In this document: positions 54,310-62,966 of the stretch, one piece after another | How positions within the stretch are numbered: position 1 is the first letter of the stretch | Layout: every line of letters starts with the position of its first letter | Assembly: GCA_012728875.1 (NCBI GenBank) | Contig: JAAYEF010000021.1 | Coordinates: forward strand, 33,283-97,282 | Length of the DNA: 64,000 nt | Direction: 5' to 3' | From: Candidatus Cloacimonadota bacterium | Lineage (GTDB): Bacteria > Cloacimonadota > Cloacimonadia > Cloacimonadales > Cloacimonadaceae | Notes under the pieces: model-generated | The model's database searches: none | What the model was told of the DNA's origin: nothing | The model's input: the letters and a program-made list of their open reading frames with translations, nothing else | Made by a program: the position numbers and the translations under genes

Positions 54310-57069
54310 ATGGATAAAACCCTATATCTGATTGACGGCACGGCAATGCTTTACCGTTCGCACTTTGCCTTCATCAAAAACCCGCTGGTGAATTCGCAGG
54401 GACAGCACACAAGCGCCATTTTTGGCACCGTGAATTCCTTTTTGCACTTTGTGGAGCAAAAAGAGCCGGAATATATTGCAGTGAGTTTCGACCGCAAGGC
54501 GCCCACTTTTCGCCACGAAATGAGCGAAGACTACAAGGCAAACCGTCCCCCCATGCCGGAGGAGTTGGTTTCGCAGCTTGAGCCAGTGCACGAGTTTTTC
54601 CGCCTGATCGGGTTGCCGGAAATCTCTTTGGACGGTTATGAAGCGGATGACGTTTTGGCGACCTTGGCGGAGCGTTTCAAAGGCACGCACCGGATTGTGT
54701 TTGTGACCGGGGACAAGGACTATTCGCAATTGCTGGAGGACGGTGTGGGCATTTTTGACCCCGCCAAGGACCTCAATATGGACAGCGAAGCCGTGTTTGC
54801 AAAATTTGGGGTTTGGCCGCATCAGTTCATTGACTATCTGGCTTTGGTTGGAGATGCTTCCGACAATATCCCCGGTGTGCGCGGGATTGGCCCCAAAGGC
54901 GCCGAAAAGCTGCTGCAGGAATATGGAGACCTGGATTCCATCTATGCTCATCTGGAGGAAATGAAGCCGAATATGCGCCAAAAACTGGAGGAAAACAGGG
55001 ACAACGCCTTTCTTTCCAGAGAGTTGGCAACCATTGTGAGGGATGTGCCGCTTACTTTTCCCGCGGTGGAGGAAACCCGCTTCGATGCGGCGAAACTCTG
55101 TCAAGCCACGGAACTTTTGGAAAAATATGAACTCCACACCCTGAAGCGGCGGATTGAAAACAGATTCGGCAAAAAAGCGGCTGCGAAACCTGTTGATACA
55201 CATACAGATGAGGGTTTGGTTCAATCCGATATCTTTGGCGGCGAGGAAGGCGAAACAATGCCAGAGATTGAATTGAAAATCAATGCTATTTTGGCGGATA
55301 AAGAAAATCTGCCTGCGTTGTTGGAACAGCTAAAGTCTGCCGAATCAGTGGCTTTGGACACCGAGACCGACAGCTTGGACCCCATTTCGGCAAAGCTGGT
55401 GGGGATCTCGCTGTGTGTGAAAGAGGATGAGGCCTGGTATCTGCCTTTGGGACACAAAGATGCGGAAAACCTGCCGCTGGAGGAGACTTTGACGCGCCTG
55501 CGCCAAGCTCTGGCGGGGAAAAGCATCATCGGCCACAACTTGAAATTCGACCTCATGGTGCTGAAAAACGCAGGCTGGGACTTGGATAACCCCATCTGGG
55601 ATACGATGCTTGCGGCTTATATCCTCGATCCGGGGGAGAACCGTTTTTCACTGGACAACTGCGTTTTGAGGGAACTGGGACACACGATGATTCCGATTTC
55701 CGCCCTTTTGGACAAGAAAGAAGTCACCAGTTTCGACCTGGTGGAACTGGAAAAAGCGCGGGATTATGCGGCAGAGGATGCCTGGGCCACATTCCGCCTG
55801 GCGCCGCTTTATCGCAGACGGCTTTCGGATACGCAACTGCTTGAACTGTATGATAATATCGAGCTTCCGCTTTTGCCTGTATTGCAGCGGATGGAGGAAA
55901 ACGGGGTAAAGCTGGACACGGAAGTTTTGGCGGGGATTTCCCAAAATATCCAAAAGGAACTGCAAGACCTGGAAAAAAAGATCCATGATTATGCGGGATA
56001 TGAATTTAACATCAATTCCACCCAGCAGCTTGCCAAGGTGCTTTTCCAGGAAAAAAAGCTGCCTCCGGGGAAAAAGACCAAGAGCGGCTTTTCCACGGAT
56101 AACTCCGTATTGGAAGAACTCGCAGGGGATTATGAGATTGCGGACACCCTGATTCAATATCGCGCCTTGGCAAAACTGGATTCCACCTATGCCGGCGCAC
56201 TGCCAAAGCTGATCAATCCAGCCACGGGGCGCATCCATTCCTCTTTCAACCAAACCGTGGCGTCCACAGGCAGGCTGTCGTCTTCGAACCCAAACCTGCA
56301 AAACATCCCCGTGCGTACGGATTTGGGGCGTTCGATCCGCAAGGCTTTTGTGGCTTCATCAGAGGATTGGGTGATCATGGCGGCGGACTATTCGCAAATC
56401 GAACTGCGGCTTTTGGCGCTGTTTTCCCGGGATGAGGTGCTGCTGGATGCATTTCGCCATGAAGTGGACATCCACCGTCAGACTGCATCCATCATCACCG
56501 GAAAACCCTTGCAGGAAGTGAGCGCGCAGGATAGGCATCAGGCGAAGACCATCAATTTTGGCCTGCTTTATGGCATGGGTCAGAAAAAGCTTTCTCGCGA
56601 ATTGGGGATTTCACAACCGGAAGCCAAAGCCATGATCCAAAACTATTTTGAGCGCTTTCCGTCCATCCAGGCATACATCAGCCAAAGCAAGGCGGAAGCC
56701 AGGCTGCACCTGTATGCGCAAACCATTTTTGGACGCCGGCTCTATCTGAAAAATCTGAACAGTGTGAACGCGGGACTGCGCTCTGAAGCGGAAAGGGTGG
56801 CGGTGAACATGCCCATCCAAGGCAGTGCGGCAGACCTGATCAAAATCGCCATGATCCGCATCCATGCGCTGCTGAAAGATGAAGAGCGCATCCGTATGAT
56901 TTTGCAGGTGCACGACGAACTGGTCTTTGAGGTGCATCGGGACTTTTTGGATGAAGCCAAGGAACTGGTGCGCAGAGAGATGGAAGGCGCATTGCCGGAA
57001 AAATGGAGCAGCATTGTAGCGCTGAAAACCGATATCGGTGTCGGCAACAATTGGTTTGAGGCGCACTGA
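54310..57069 (+). CDS. polA: DNA polymerase I
   Basis: A 919-aa polymerase I with three domains. Residues 1-290 are the 5' nuclease (LIDGTAMLYRSHF, YEADDVLATLA). The 3'-5' exonuclease follows, with its metal ligands intact (ALDTETDSL, HNLKFDL, DYAAEDAW), so proofreading should work, unlike in Taq. The polymerase has DYSQIELRLLA, TINFGLLYGMG and QVHDEL. I start at ATG 54310, with GGGGAGG upstream, and not at 54262. Function: Okazaki fragment processing and repair synthesis. Confidence 0.97.
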   Translation: MDKTLYLIDGTAMLYRSHFAFIKNPLVNSQGQHTSAIFGTVNSFLHFVEQKEPEYIAVSFDRKAPTFRHEMSEDYKANRPPMPEELVSQLEPVHEFFRLIGLPEISLDGYEADDVLATLAERFKGTHRIVFVTGDKDYSQLLEDGVGIFDPAKDLNMDSEAVFAKFGVWPHQFIDYLALVGDASDNIPGVRGIGPKGAEKLLQEYGDLDSIYAHLEEMKPNMRQKLEENRDNAFLSRELATIVRDVPLTFPAVEETRFDAAKLCQATELLEKYELHTLKRRIENRFGKKAAAKPVDTHTDEGLVQSDIFGGEEGETMPEIELKINAILADKENLPALLEQLKSAESVALDTETDSLDPISAKLVGISLCVKEDEAWYLPLGHKDAENLPLEETLTRLRQALAGKSIIGHNLKFDLMVLKNAGWDLDNPIWDTMLAAYILDPGENRFSLDNCVLRELGHTMIPISALLDKKEVTSFDLVELEKARDYAAEDAWATFRLAPLYRRRLSDTQLLELYDNIELPLLPVLQRMEENGVKLDTEVLAGISQNIQKELQDLEKKIHDYAGYEFNINSTQQLAKVLFQEKKLPPGKKTKSGFSTDNSVLEELAGDYEIADTLIQYRALAKLDSTYAGALPKLINPATGRIHSSFNQTVASTGRLSSSNPNLQNIPVRTDLGRSIRKAFVASSEDWVIMAADYSQIELRLLALFSRDEVLLDAFRHEVDIHRQTASIITGKPLQEVSAQDRHQAKTINFGLLYGMGQKKLSRELGISQPEAKAMIQNYFERFPSIQAYISQSKAEARLHLYAQTIFGRRLYLKNLNSVNAGLRSEAERVAVNMPIQGSAADLIKIAMIRIHALLKDEERIRMILQVHDELVFEVHRDFLDEAKELVRREMEGALPEKWSSIVALKTDIGVGNNWFEAH

Positions 57070-57284
57070 AAGCCGGAGTTTTTGAGCCCGTTTTTACAGA
57101 TGCGGAAAAGCTTTTGAGTGAAACCAGGCAGGCCGGCTCACAAAATCGCCAAAATGGGCTTGACATTTATGGCTGGAAATATTGTCTTGTTGAAATGAGA
57201 CGAAAACCCTGCGGTCTTCGGCTCAAAAAGCGGTTTCAAAAAGTGTAAGTGCCGCTGTTGCAATAATATCTGGTTGAGGAAAAT

Positions 57285-60200
57285 TTGGATAAGATCGAGT
57301 CACAAGCCTTGGCGAGCAACCTGGCTCAAACCCAGGTGAAGCAGATCGTCCTTTCCCCGCAAAGCCTGTGGCTGTTGGAGCAAAGCGAAGCCTATTTCGG
57401 CATCCACCAGCGTACACGGCTGTTTTTGGAGGAATTACATCACCCATTTTCGAACTTGGGTTCGGCTTTGGAACTTTTACGCCAAAGCATCACGGGAGAT
57501 CTCTGGTTTTGGGCGCAGCTCCCCCAGCGGGAACGCGCTCTGAAGAGCATTCTCAATATCTTTGAAGACATCTTTTCCCGCGCACCGGATGATAAAATCA
57601 AGCAAAATACCCTTGGTGAATTTTTGGGCTTTGTGATTGCCCTCGCAGAAAATGAGGAAGTTCCTCAAAGTATATTGGATCAGGCTTTTGAGGTTTTGGA
57701 GAGCTGGCATGCCACGGCACCGGAATTTTTTGTGAGCGCATCTGGTCAGTTTTTCAAAAGCCTGCAAAAGTTTTGGCCTCGCCTACAGGAGCGCGAAAAA
57801 GCCATCTCTCTGCTGCGCAGTGTGTTCCAGGCTTCGGTGGAGCTGTGGAACGCCACTTCATCCATTTCTGCCTGGCGCAGCAAATATGCGGATCTTGTGA
57901 GCATCGGAGAAAAAGAACTGGAAAAAGCGGTGGGGAAGGAGTTTTTTGCCGACTGTCTCAAGCAAGTTAAAGCGGCGCAGAGCCTTGAGGACTTCGCTTC
58001 CATTCCCTCATTTTCGGATATTGCCGCCCGTCTGCGCGACCAGATTTCCAGCTTTCCCAGTCTGCCGGAAAAGATCCACTACATCTTTTATCTGCTGGGA
58101 CTGCCCACCATGACGACACTGAGCGACCATCTGCTTTGGGACCTCAACCGGCTTTTGGCAGAGCTGCACAACTCTTTGAGTGTGAAAGAAATAAACCTGC
58201 TCATCGATAGCATTTTTGAAAATCTGGCGGAGTTTAAAAACCGGCATTGCAGCATCGTTTTGGATTGCGTGCTCACCATCGGCAAGGTAATCTTGGATCC
58301 CAAGGAGCCGGAACTGGGAAAACGCTGCCTGCGCCAGATCATCGATCTGGGCTTTGTGGAACCCGGAGAGATTAAAATCAACAGCGACTGGCAGATAGTG
58401 GCAAACAAAAACCACATCAAAAACATCCGTGTGTGGCTGGAACTGATTGGCATCGACCCTGTTTTTTGCAAGGATATGCTGGCGGCGCTCATCATCAACC
58501 TCATCCAGGGCGGCATTTTCATCTCGGATACCGACCTCTTTCAAAAGGATGTTTCCAAGTTTCTAAATAGCAATCTGGAACCGCTTTACGTGCAGGCGAA
58601 GCAGCTTTTGAGGCTTTTCCCGGTGTTTTACCACGAGATTGGCGCCGAGGGCGAAATCCGCGACCTGAGCACCGAAATTGACGAGATGAGCGGACGCCGG
58701 GACCGCCTGATTCACTTTGTGCGCAAACAGGTTCACACCGAAAGCAACAATACGCATATCATCTTGCTGCACAGCATCTTGGACTATTGGACAGACCTTG
58801 ATTCCCGCCACCTGAAAGGCTTGCTGCCGGAGGATGTGGAACTCTTTATCCAGAAAGCGGATGAACGTACCAAGCTTCAAAACAGGGCGGTGAAAAAGTT
58901 TTTCCGGGATCATAAGGTCAATGCCGACAGCCTGTTGGGGCAATCCTGGCACGCTGTTGAACCGCTTTTCCGCAAGGTGAAAAAAGAGGATTTTTCCCTG
59001 AGGCGGCTGGAACTTTTGGTGCGCATCCACTATATGCTCCTGGACAAATATCAGCTGGATCCCTATGATATTGTGAAGTTTCTGGCTCGCTTCAACTGGT
59101 TTGACGAGCGTGAACGCCAGCGTTTTGAAAAGAGCCTGAAACGCAGTGACCACAACGGCAGCATCCGCCAGATTTTGGACTACATCGAGCGCCTGAACCA
59201 AGTGGTCTTGAATCCCGACCCCAGCCAAGGCTGGGAAAACATCTATTACAAAAGGCATATTGCGGCGGGGATTCCCTCCATGTATGGCCAATATCGCGAG
59301 CCAAAGCTGGAGGCGCTGGGCATGGTGTTCCGCTTGGAAAACCTGATGGAACGCCTCATGGAACAGAATATCGCGCGCTTGAATCTGGATTATATCACCG
59401 CCAGCACGCTCAAGCGCATCATCAGCATTTTGGAACTTTTTGAACTGGGCATGGCTCGCGAAGGAGTGACCAGCGAAGCTTTTTCCAGCGCTGTGGAAAT
59501 GCTTAAATCCGGGCAACAGACTGTGCCGCTTACGCTTGACCAATATCTGGATCTTTTCAATCAGATCAAGGACAGCATCACCGAACTGATTCAGGAATAT
59601 TATTATCGCTTCTATGAACAGGAACTGGGACGCCGCCCGGTGAAAATGCGTAAGTATAAGAAACACATGGCTCAACAGATGCTGGCGGAGGAGTTTTTCC
59701 GCAAGCTCCTAAGCTCCAGTTTTTTGGTGCAGTTGATGGACAATTTCATCGCCAGGGTTTTGGAGGCGCTGAACTCCATGAAACGCGCTTTCGGAAGCGG
59801 AGAGCTCCGCCGGGTAATGAGTTACGACCCCGATCTGATGTTCATTCCCCTGCACGTGAATAGGGGCAAGCTGGATAATCAGGTGCTGCTTGGCTCCAAA
59901 GCGCATTTTTTGAAACGCATGCACAGCTATGGTTTTCCCATCCCGCCAGGATTTGTGATCAGCACGGAAATGCACCGTTTTCGCGGGGTTTTGCGTGCTC
60001 ATGCCGGAATTCAGCGTGAGATGGAGGAACTGCTGAAACAAAATATCCGCCGCGTGGAAAGAAAAACCGGGCTCAAGCTCGGCGACCCCGAGGCTCCGCT
60101 GCTTTTTTCCGTGCGTTCCGGAGCAGCGCTCAGTTTGCCCGGTGCCCTGGATACATTTTTGAACATCGGCATGAACGATGAGGTCACCCTAAAACTAAGC

Positions 60201-61346
60201 ACCAGAAAGAATTATGGCTGGACTGCCTGGGATTGCTACCGACGTTTGATTCAAAGCTGGGGCATGGCTTATGGCATTCCGCGGGATGAATTTGACGCTG
60301 TGATGATAGCCTTCAAACGCCTCCACGGGGTGAAGCTGAAAACGCAGTTCACGCCGTTGCAGATGCGCCACATGTCGGAGGATTACAAAAAGATATTAGA
60401 GCAGCATGGCATCGAACTGGAGCAGGATTTGTTTTTGCAACTCAAACGCGCGGTAGAACATGTGATGGATTCCTGGAACACAGACCGCGCCCGGCTGTAT
60501 AGGCAAAAGCTTCAGATCGCAGACGACTGGGGCACCGCGGTCACCATCCAGCAGATGGTTTTGGGAAACATCAGCCTGGAATCCGGAACTGGAGTGGTTT
60601 TCACCCACGCGCCCTGGAGCAAGGCGCCGGGAATCACTCTGAATGGGGATTTCACCCTTTGCAGCCAGGGCGAGGACGTTGTTGGCGGTTTGGTGCACAC
60701 TCTGCCCATTTCGGAGCGGCAGCGCAGTCTGTCCCGCGAACCGGTGGAAGCCTCTCTGGAAAAGGATTTTCCCCAGATTCATGCCAGGCTTATGGATTTG
60801 GCAAAGCAACTGATTGAAGAACGCGGCTATCCGCATCAGGAGATTGAATTTACCTTTGAGGGGCCGCAGCTATCCCAGCTTTATATCCTCCAAACCAGGA
60901 ACCAGGTTATCACCAAACCCAGTGCCCACACCGTTTTCAACGTTCCCAAACGCGAATTGAAACTGCTGGGCAATGGCATTGGGATTGGAAAAGGCGTGGT
61001 GAACGGCCTGATTGCCATCTCGCGGGCGGACATCGATGCACTCAAACACAGGGGTTTGCCGCTGATTCTGGTGCGTCCGGACACCGTTCCCGAAGACATG
61101 GAACTGCTTTTCGACTGTCAGGGTCTGCTAACCTCAAGGGGCGGAGTCACTTCCCACGCTGCGGTCACCGCCGCCAGGCTGAACATCCCCGGAATTGTGA
61201 ACTGCCGTCAACTGCGGGTTTTGGAAAAGGAAAAGATCTGCCGCATTGGCGAAACCATCCTCAAACCGGGTGACCCGATCGCCATTGATGCCGGCAGCGG
61301 AGGAATATATCTGGGACATTACCCCGTGGAAACGATTGTGAATTAA
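57285..61346 (+). CDS. Giant PPDK/PEP-synthase-like protein
   Basis: A 1353-aa protein. The C-terminal 480 residues look like pyruvate, phosphate dikinase or PEP synthase: an ATP-grasp start near residue 868 (GSKAHFLKRMHSYGFPIPPG), a region VHTLPI, and the PEP-utiliser mobile domain with the catalytic His1291 (GGVTSHAAVTAARLNIPG). No C-terminal TIM-barrel domain that binds PEP or pyruvate follows. The first 860 residues are mostly helical with no recognised domain. TTG 57285 has GAGG upstream. It may be a dikinase-like phosphotransferase with an unusual acceptor, and is followed 34 bases later by a GAPDH-like gene. Confidence 0.7.
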   Translation: MDKIESQALASNLAQTQVKQIVLSPQSLWLLEQSEAYFGIHQRTRLFLEELHHPFSNLGSALELLRQSITGDLWFWAQLPQRERALKSILNIFEDIFSRAPDDKIKQNTLGEFLGFVIALAENEEVPQSILDQAFEVLESWHATAPEFFVSASGQFFKSLQKFWPRLQEREKAISLLRSVFQASVELWNATSSISAWRSKYADLVSIGEKELEKAVGKEFFADCLKQVKAAQSLEDFASIPSFSDIAARLRDQISSFPSLPEKIHYIFYLLGLPTMTTLSDHLLWDLNRLLAELHNSLSVKEINLLIDSIFENLAEFKNRHCSIVLDCVLTIGKVILDPKEPELGKRCLRQIIDLGFVEPGEIKINSDWQIVANKNHIKNIRVWLELIGIDPVFCKDMLAALIINLIQGGIFISDTDLFQKDVSKFLNSNLEPLYVQAKQLLRLFPVFYHEIGAEGEIRDLSTEIDEMSGRRDRLIHFVRKQVHTESNNTHIILLHSILDYWTDLDSRHLKGLLPEDVELFIQKADERTKLQNRAVKKFFRDHKVNADSLLGQSWHAVEPLFRKVKKEDFSLRRLELLVRIHYMLLDKYQLDPYDIVKFLARFNWFDERERQRFEKSLKRSDHNGSIRQILDYIERLNQVVLNPDPSQGWENIYYKRHIAAGIPSMYGQYREPKLEALGMVFRLENLMERLMEQNIARLNLDYITASTLKRIISILELFELGMAREGVTSEAFSSAVEMLKSGQQTVPLTLDQYLDLFNQIKDSITELIQEYYYRFYEQELGRRPVKMRKYKKHMAQQMLAEEFFRKLLSSSFLVQLMDNFIARVLEALNSMKRAFGSGELRRVMSYDPDLMFIPLHVNRGKLDNQVLLGSKAHFLKRMHSYGFPIPPGFVISTEMHRFRGVLRAHAGIQREMEELLKQNIRRVERKTGLKLGDPEAPLLFSVRSGAALSLPGALDTFLNIGMNDEVTLKLSTRKNYGWTAWDCYRRLIQSWGMAYGIPRDEFDAVMIAFKRLHGVKLKTQFTPLQMRHMSEDYKKILEQHGIELEQDLFLQLKRAVEHVMDSWNTDRARLYRQKLQIADDWGTAVTIQQMVLGNISLESGTGVVFTHAPWSKAPGITLNGDFTLCSQGEDVVGGLVHTLPISERQRSLSREPVEASLEKDFPQIHARLMDLAKQLIEERGYPHQEIEFTFEGPQLSQLYILQTRNQVITKPSAHTVFNVPKRELKLLGNGIGIGKGVVNGLIAISRADIDALKHRGLPLILVRPDTVPEDMELLFDCQGLLTSRGGVTSHAAVTAARLNIPGIVNCRQLRVLEKEKICRIGETILKPGDPIAIDAGSGGIYLGHYPVETIVN

Positions 61347-61380
61347 ACAAATACAAAAAAAATATAGAAAGGAGTATCGC

Positions 61381-62601
61381 ATGAGTCAGGACATGAAAAA
61401 CAAAAAACTGCTGGGGATCAACAGCCTCGGCAGAATTGGCAAACAATTGCTCTGGAACATGATTCACCTCCGCCATTTTGACGGCGTTGTGGTAAACTGC
61501 GGCCGCGAAGTGGGCAAAAAACTGGATGACCTGATCCAGATCATCGAACACGATTCAACCTATGGCAGTATCCACAAATTCCTCTTTGGCATGGTGGGTC
61601 GCAAGGCTGAGATCAAGATTCTGGACGCTGAACAGCAGCTTTTCAGCATCGAGGGAATTCCGGTGAAAGTGCTGCGTACCGCCCGCAATCCCAAAGACAT
61701 CGATTGGCTGAAGGAAGGGGTGAAAATCGTGGTGGATTGCACCGGGCAGTTTACCGACCCCAATGCCACTTCCGATCAGGGTAAACCCTGTCTGCGCGGA
61801 CACTTGGAAGCCGGAGCTCTGAAGGTGATCAACAGCGCTCCCTTCAAAAGTAAAAGCGCCCACGTGCACGCTTCGCCGGATGCCATCACCATGATTTATG
61901 GCATCAACCATCTGGATTACAATCCCGCCCAACACCATGTGATCAGCGCAGCCAGCTGTACCACCACCGGGTTGGCGCACTTGATGAAACCACTTCTGGA
62001 ACATGAAGATACGGCGAAGATCATGACTGCCTACATGAGCACCATCCACGCTGCCACAAACACGCAAAGCATCCTGGACAACATTCCAAAAGCCGGAGCC
62101 AGCGACCTCAGAAAATCCCGCAGCATGTTGAACAACATCATTCTTTCCACCACCGGCGCTGCCAAGGCTTTGGAACTGGTGATCCCAAAAATCAAATCCG
62201 TGGGTTTCATGGCAGATTCCGTGCGTATTCCCACCTCCACGGTTTCCCTGATAAATCTGAATCTTACGCTCCAAACGCGTGTGGACAAGAAGGGTAACCC
62301 CGTTCTTTCTGGTGAGTTTATCAACCGCATTTACAAAGATGCCGCGGCTGGTCCGCAAAAAGATCTGCTGGTTTACACCGAACGCCAAAATGTTTCCGCG
62401 GACATGATTGGCACCAGGGCGTCGGTGGTTTTGGAAGCTCATGAAACCCATATCCGCACATTCTTTATGCCCATTCCGGGTGGGGAAGGCACAGTACCTG
62501 TCTCCCATGCCAGAATCTGCGGCTGGTATGACAACGAACTGGGCTCCTACACCTACAGTCTTTCCAAACTTGTGCAATATATCGACGAAACATTGCCCTG
62601 A
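61381..62601 (+). CDS. Divergent GAPDH-like dehydrogenase
   Basis: A 406-aa GAPDH-type protein, about 70 residues longer than the GAPDH at 46972-47970. The N terminus INSLGRIGKQLLW gives the Rossmann motif; the catalytic Cys is in SAASCTTTGLAHL and the His in STIHAATNTQ. The usual CTTNCLAP and VHAYTNDQ motifs are altered and extra residues lie near the N terminus, so substrate or cofactor may differ. GGAG precedes the ATG. Paired with the PPDK-like gene upstream it may act in glycolysis or gluconeogenesis, or in another aldehyde oxidation. Confidence 0.82.
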   Translation: MSQDMKNKKLLGINSLGRIGKQLLWNMIHLRHFDGVVVNCGREVGKKLDDLIQIIEHDSTYGSIHKFLFGMVGRKAEIKILDAEQQLFSIEGIPVKVLRTARNPKDIDWLKEGVKIVVDCTGQFTDPNATSDQGKPCLRGHLEAGALKVINSAPFKSKSAHVHASPDAITMIYGINHLDYNPAQHHVISAASCTTTGLAHLMKPLLEHEDTAKIMTAYMSTIHAATNTQSILDNIPKAGASDLRKSRSMLNNIILSTTGAAKALELVIPKIKSVGFMADSVRIPTSTVSLINLNLTLQTRVDKKGNPVLSGEFINRIYKDAAAGPQKDLLVYTERQNVSADMIGTRASVVLEAHETHIRTFFMPIPGGEGTVPVSHARICGWYDNELGSYTYSLSKLVQYIDETLP

Positions 62602-62626
62602 TGCCTGAAAAGCAAGGCAATATGAG

Positions 62627-62656
62627 AAAGGGCGGAACGTGATGTCCGCCCTTTTT
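62627..62656 (+). terminator. Rho-independent terminator
   Basis: AAGGGCGGA pairs with TCCGCCCTT across a short loop and is followed by TTTCGTTT, 26 bases past the GAPDH-like stop. The PPDK-like and GAPDH-like genes therefore share this end. Confidence 0.88.
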
Positions 62657-62720
62657 CGTTTCACCCATAAAAGAACCTGCACCCAGCTCCTTGTTTCAGT
62701 GTGTCCATCACTTCTTGATC

Positions 62721-62785
62721 AAGCCTTAATCAAGTCTTAATAATTAACGCTTGATTAAGACTTGATAATCACTTGATTAAGGCTT
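62721..62785. repeat. Nested inverted repeats built on CTTGATTAAG
   Basis: AAGCCTTAATCAAGT (62721-62735) is a perfect inverted repeat of ACTTGATTAAGGCTT (62771-62785). Inside it ATCAAGTCTTAAT pairs equally well with ATTAAGACTTGAT, so two different hairpins are possible. A CTTGATCAAG palindrome lies just upstream at 62714-62723. Confidence 0.65.
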
Positions 62786-62881
62786 TCAAGCAAGGGTGAC
62801 CCATCCTGAAATGGGTTGACCGAAAATCCGGAATTAGGTGATCGGTCATGAAAAAGACATCTACATGACTGAAAAATACAA

Positions 62882-62931
62882 AACCCGGATCAGCGGCTCA
62901 ATTCAGAAGAATGAGCAATCTGACCCGGGTT
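62882..62931 (-). terminator. Bulged hairpin for the secreted protein gene
   Basis: On the - strand, AACCCGGGTCAG pairs with CTGATCCGGGTT (one mismatch), with an inner stem GCTCATTC/GAATTGAGC, and TTGTATTTTTC follows. It lies 36 bases past the end of the gene at 62967. Confidence 0.7.
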
Positions 62932-62966
62932 GCTGTAACTTTTACCCGTTCAGAGTATCGCTTGAT

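Larger units (their letters stand above)
62602..62966. other. Intergenic region with terminators and nested palindromes
   Basis: This 365-base stretch between convergent genes holds no gene. It carries the GAPDH-like gene terminator (62627-62656), nested palindromes (62721-62785) and a hairpin facing the secreted protein gene (62882-62931). Confidence 0.7.

Noticed and set aside
58563-59675. Long - strand ORF inside the PPDK-like gene
   Set aside because: It is antisense to a continuous 1353-codon frame; the composition is that of a shadow.
61555-62682. Long - strand ORF opposite the GAPDH-like gene (375 codons)
   Set aside because: It mirrors the intact GAPDH-like gene and reads as His/Gly/Phe-rich shadow sequence without domain signals.
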